A DNA stretch of 17,777 nucleotides, from NCBI GenBank assembly GCA_947856675.1, contig CANUCM010000003.1, positions 1 to 17,777 of the forward strand. Direction: 5' to 3'. Made by a program: the position numbers and the translations under genes. The notes beneath the pieces are model-generated. The model did not search any database. It worked only from the letters and a program-made list of their open reading frames with translations, and had not been told where the DNA came from. Positions 15,784-17,777 of the stretch are shown here, in pieces (position 1 is the stretch's first letter; each line of letters opens with the position of its first letter). Source of the DNA: an uncultured Clostridia bacterium (lineage in GTDB: Bacteria; Bacillota; Clostridia; Oscillospirales; Butyricicoccaceae).

Positions 15784-15975
15784 CACACAGCGGAGAATCG
15801 TGCATCTTCGCCAAGAAAGCGGAAAGGTTCGACAGCGTTCTTGGGAAAGGTTACAAAATGACACCGGGAATGTAAGAGACTGTAACTGTTTTTTTACCTT
15901 CCCGTAATGGAAACGAGAGGAAAGAAACGGGGGGTCAGGCTATAATATAGAAAAGAAGAAAAGGAGGCGGATGTC
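15784..15975 (+). promoter_or_regulatory. Intergenic region with candidate promoter of the secreted protein gene
   Basis: No gene is seen in these 192 bases. A perfect TATAAT is at 15941-15946, 29 bases before the ATG, without a clear -35 at 16-18 bases. AAGGAGG lies eight bases before the ATG. A 6-bp inverted repeat (GTTACA near 15850, TGTAAC near 15881) followed by a run of seven T could be a weak terminator or a regulatory structure, but its 25-base loop makes it doubtful. Confidence 0.45.
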
Positions 15976-16560
15976 ATGAAAAAGCTGCTGATCTCCCTGG
16001 TCGCCGCGGCGATGCTCATCTCCTGCGCGGCCTTTGCCCTCCCCGCCTCTCAGGCGGAGCAGGACGAGTCCCCCTTTGCCGGCGCCGTCCCCCCGGTGGA
16101 CAGCCTGGTGATGTGCATGCTGGAGCGGGACTACAGCTACCGCCCCGCCTCTGACGACTTCTTCTGGGCCTCTCTGTACTACATGCTGGGCATCTACGGC
16201 TCGGAGGACAGCCGCTCCACCGTCACCGATGACACCGTCTCCTTCCCCGAAGAGGTGGTTTGGGACTACGCGGCCTCTCTCTTCACCGATTTCCAGGGCC
16301 TGCCCCCCGTCCCCGCCGGGCTGGAGGAGAGCATCGGCTACGACGCGGCCGCCGGCAGCTATGTCCTGGCCCGGGGCGACGCCGGCCTGAGCGAGACCGT
16401 GCTGGGTGAGGGAACTCCCTGCGGCGCGGACAGCTGGCTGGTGCCCGGACAGGTGGTCTCCCTGGAGGACGGCTCCGTCCTCTGTGAGTTTGAGGTCATC
16501 CTCACCGAGAGCGATCAGATGTTCCCCTACACCGTGTCCGACCTGCTGATCCTCTCCTGA
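15976..16560 (+). CDS. Secreted protein of unknown function
   Basis: A 194-residue protein I do not recognise. It has a clear signal peptide: MKKLL then a hydrophobic stretch to about residue 24. A cut by signal peptidase I after ASQA is likely; LISC at residues 14-17 also fits a lipobox, but the hydrophobic stretch continues past that Cys, which disfavours a lipoprotein. The mature part is acidic, with many Asp, Ser and Tyr, including DDFFWASLYYMLGIYG, and two Cys (in GTPCGAD and VLCEFE) that could pair outside the cell. The start is firm: AAGGAGG and a TATAAT lie upstream. Codon use (nearly all Pro CCC, Glu GAG, Ser TCC) differs strongly from the genes left of rpoD. It converges on the anti-sigma-like gene. 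Confidence 0.8.
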   Translation: MKKLLISLVAAAMLISCAAFALPASQAEQDESPFAGAVPPVDSLVMCMLERDYSYRPASDDFFWASLYYMLGIYGSEDSRSTVTDDTVSFPEEVVWDYAASLFTDFQGLPPVPAGLEESIGYDAAAGSYVLARGDAGLSETVLGEGTPCGADSWLVPGQVVSLEDGSVLCEFEVILTESDQMFPYTVSDLLILS

Positions 16561-16573
16561 ATCCGCATATGGG

Positions 16574-16620
16574 AATGCCCCCCGAAAGGAAGTGTTCTCT
16601 CCTTTCGGGGGGCATTTTTA
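16574..16620 (+). terminator. Intrinsic terminator between convergent genes
   Basis: A perfect 17-bp stem (16574-16590 with 16600-16616) with a nine-base loop, followed by a T run on the + strand. It lies 13 bases past the secreted protein gene. The minus-strand side has only a short T tract but the stem is long enough that it may also serve the convergent gene ending at 16626. Confidence 0.92.
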
Positions 16621-16625
16621 TGCCC

Positions 16626-17777
16626 TCATGACAGGGGGACCGGCTGCCCGAAGAGGGTCACCGCGGCCCCCACCGGCTCCGCCGGGGCGGCGAAGCGGCA
16701 CACCAGATAGCCCTTGCCCCCCCAGTTCCAGCCGGAGCAGGCGGCGCGGCCCGTCTCCCATGCCGGGGCGGAGCCGTCGGCCAGGGCCACCGCCACGGCG
16801 TCTGCCGGCACGGACTCGGGGTCGCCGGTGTACTCCACCACTACTCCGAGGGGGGAGAGGGACACTCCGGTCACCGTGGCCCCGCCGGGGGCGTCCAGGG
16901 TGAAGCCCGCCGGGGTGGACAGGCCCGCCGTCTCCCGGGCGGTGAGGGAGAGCGTCCAGTCTCCTTCGATGGGCTCGGTGAGACTTTGGTAGTTGGCGAC
17001 GAACCAGAGCCTGGTCACCCGGTCCCAGCTCTCCCGGTCAAGCCCGGGCAGGACCACATCCTGCCCGTCGGACAGATGGGTCCGGTCCTCGGCCTCCGTG
17101 AGGCAGGCGGTCCCGTCGTCAAAGATGGCGAACACCTGGACGGGGCCGGTCATCTCATACCCCTCGTCCAGCACCGCCCGCAGGTGGAAGGCCCCGTCCC
17201 CGTCGAAGCCGACCACCGCGGTGAGACCGTCCAGCCCCTCAAAGGTCTGCCCCGGCTGGTCGGGCCGGAGCACCGCTCCGTGGCCGGTCTCCGTGGTCTC
17301 CAGCGGTTCCGTCGGGACCGCCGCCGGGTCCAGGTCCCGGGCAGCCCAGTACTGGCCGGGAGTCAGCGTCCCGCCGGAGAGGGTCAGCGCCCCGCCGTCG
17401 GTGAGGCCGGCGGCCTCCAGCTCCAGCAGCAGGGTGCCGCTCTCCTCGTCAAAGGCCAGGGCTGAGAGCCCCCAGCTGGTGGCCCCCTCCAGGTCCATCT
17501 TGGCGGCGGTGTGGGCGTCCAGCCGCCCCTGCCGGTCGTGGGCGGTGAGATAGACCCGGGCGGAGACCCCGTCGGAGATGGCCCCCGCCACCTCCAGCTC
17601 CACCCCGGCGCTGACGCTCCTGGCCCCGCCTCCGGACAGATAGGGGGCGAAGGGGCCCAGATGGGCCGTCAGGGCGTCCCACACCGCGGGCCCCGCCGCC
17701 GCGGCGGTCACCGTCAGGACGGCGCACAGGGCGGCGGCTACGAGGCCCTGGCCCACACCATCACCAACGCCGTGGCC
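16626..17777 (-). CDS. Membrane-anchored extracytoplasmic protein, DUF4179/anti-sigma-like, 5' truncated
   Basis: The frame is open to the window edge; 376 residues follow a possible GTG at 17756, but there is no ribosome site visible and the frame continues upstream, so it is probably a fragment lacking its cytoplasmic N-terminus. A hydrophobic segment (LVAAALCAVLTVTAAAAG) is followed by WDALTAHLGPFAPYL and GVELEVAGAISDGVSARVYL, which resemble the start of DUF4179-type ectodomains attached to anti-sigma factors in clostridia. The rest is beta-rich, Gly/Asp/Thr-rich, with a second domain-like half (TPAGFTLDAPGGATVTGVSL...PLGVVVEY) resembling DUF5643-like modules. If right, an ECF sigma factor gene should lie just to the right of the window. 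Recognition is by pattern only, so the family call is moderate. Codon use matches the secreted protein gene and not the rest of the window. Confidence 0.6.
   Translation of the reverse strand, partial: GHGVGDGVGQGLVAAALCAVLTVTAAAAGPAVWDALTAHLGPFAPYLSGGGARSVSAGVELEVAGAISDGVSARVYLTAHDRQGRLDAHTAAKMDLEGATSWGLSALAFDEESGTLLLELEAAGLTDGGALTLSGGTLTPGQYWAARDLDPAAVPTEPLETTETGHGAVLRPDQPGQTFEGLDGLTAVVGFDGDGAFHLRAVLDEGYEMTGPVQVFAIFDDGTACLTEAEDRTHLSDGQDVVLPGLDRESWDRVTRLWFVANYQSLTEPIEGDWTLSLTARETAGLSTPAGFTLDAPGGATVTGVSLSPLGVVVEYTGDPESVPADAVAVALADGSAPAWETGRAACSGWNWGGKGYLVCRFAAPAEPVGAAVTLFGQPVPLS

Noticed and set aside
14017..15864. A 615-codon open frame on the minus strand across the end of dnaG and all of rpoD
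   Set aside because: It runs antisense to two unmistakable housekeeping genes and through the rpoD terminator, and its translation shows no domain signature.
15909..15936. Possible ECF-type promoter (GGAAAC ... GTC) before the secreted protein gene
   Set aside because: Spacing is longer than usual and both elements are short and loosely matched in a purine-rich stretch; the perfect TATAAT just downstream is a better candidate. It was tempting because of the nearby anti-sigma-like gene.
1..17777. CRISPR arrays, tRNA or rRNA genes, insertion sequences, phage genes
   Set aside because: No spaced repeats of CRISPR type, no cloverleaf or rRNA-like sequence, no transposase or integrase reading frames and no flanking long terminal repeats were seen on reading both strands.

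Overview
The window looks like a piece of chromosome from a strictly anaerobic, fairly GC-rich low-motility-unknown Firmicute, most likely a clostridial gut-type bacterium (Oscillospirales/Ruminococcaceae-like). The reasons are Shine-Dalgarno sites of the AAGGAGG type, the Firmicutes gene order dgt-dnaG-rpoD, a clostridial class A penicillin-binding protein, and two [FeFe]-hydrogenase-family proteins. The exact genus cannot be read from the sequence. No rRNA, tRNA, CRISPR array, insertion sequence or phage gene was seen.

Left part (1-2943): the 3' portion of a class A penicillin-binding protein on the + strand, a bidirectional hairpin terminator, and a convergent minus-strand gene for a membrane-anchored DUF218 (SanA/YdcF-type) protein.

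Hydrogenase block (3015-7674, minus strand): a four-gene operon with a recognisable promoter and terminator. Read in the direction of transcription it encodes a small thioredoxin-fold [2Fe-2S] ferredoxin, a HydS-type [FeFe]-hydrogenase homologue with a C-terminal PAS domain and coiled coil, a PP2C/SpoIIE-type serine phosphatase, and a compact group B-like [FeFe]-hydrogenase. Together these look like a hydrogen or redox sensing and signalling unit placed with a catalytic hydrogenase. This is the most interesting system in the window. Clusters of this general kind are known in clostridia, but their signalling output is unresolved.

Middle (7707-9793): a minus-strand, membrane-anchored parvulin-type foldase with two tandem rotamase-like regions, then, divergently, ribosomal protein L31 (rpmE) with its own promoter and terminator.

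Housekeeping block (9813-15783, + strand): hflX, an overlapping yigZ/IMPACT-family gene, dgt-like triphosphohydrolase, dnaG and rpoD (sigA), ending at a very strong terminator. The last three are the macromolecular synthesis genes coupling DNA priming and transcription initiation.

Right end (15784-17777): a short secreted protein of unknown function and a convergent, 5'-truncated gene for a membrane-anchored extracytoplasmic protein resembling DUF4179-type anti-sigma-factor ectodomains. Codon choice here (CCC for Pro, GAG for Glu, TCC for Ser) is clearly unlike the rest, and the change seems to begin inside the conserved region 4 of rpoD. This points either to transfer or recombination or to a chimeric assembly joined at the conserved rpoD sequence; gene neighbourhood conclusions across about 15600 should be treated with caution.
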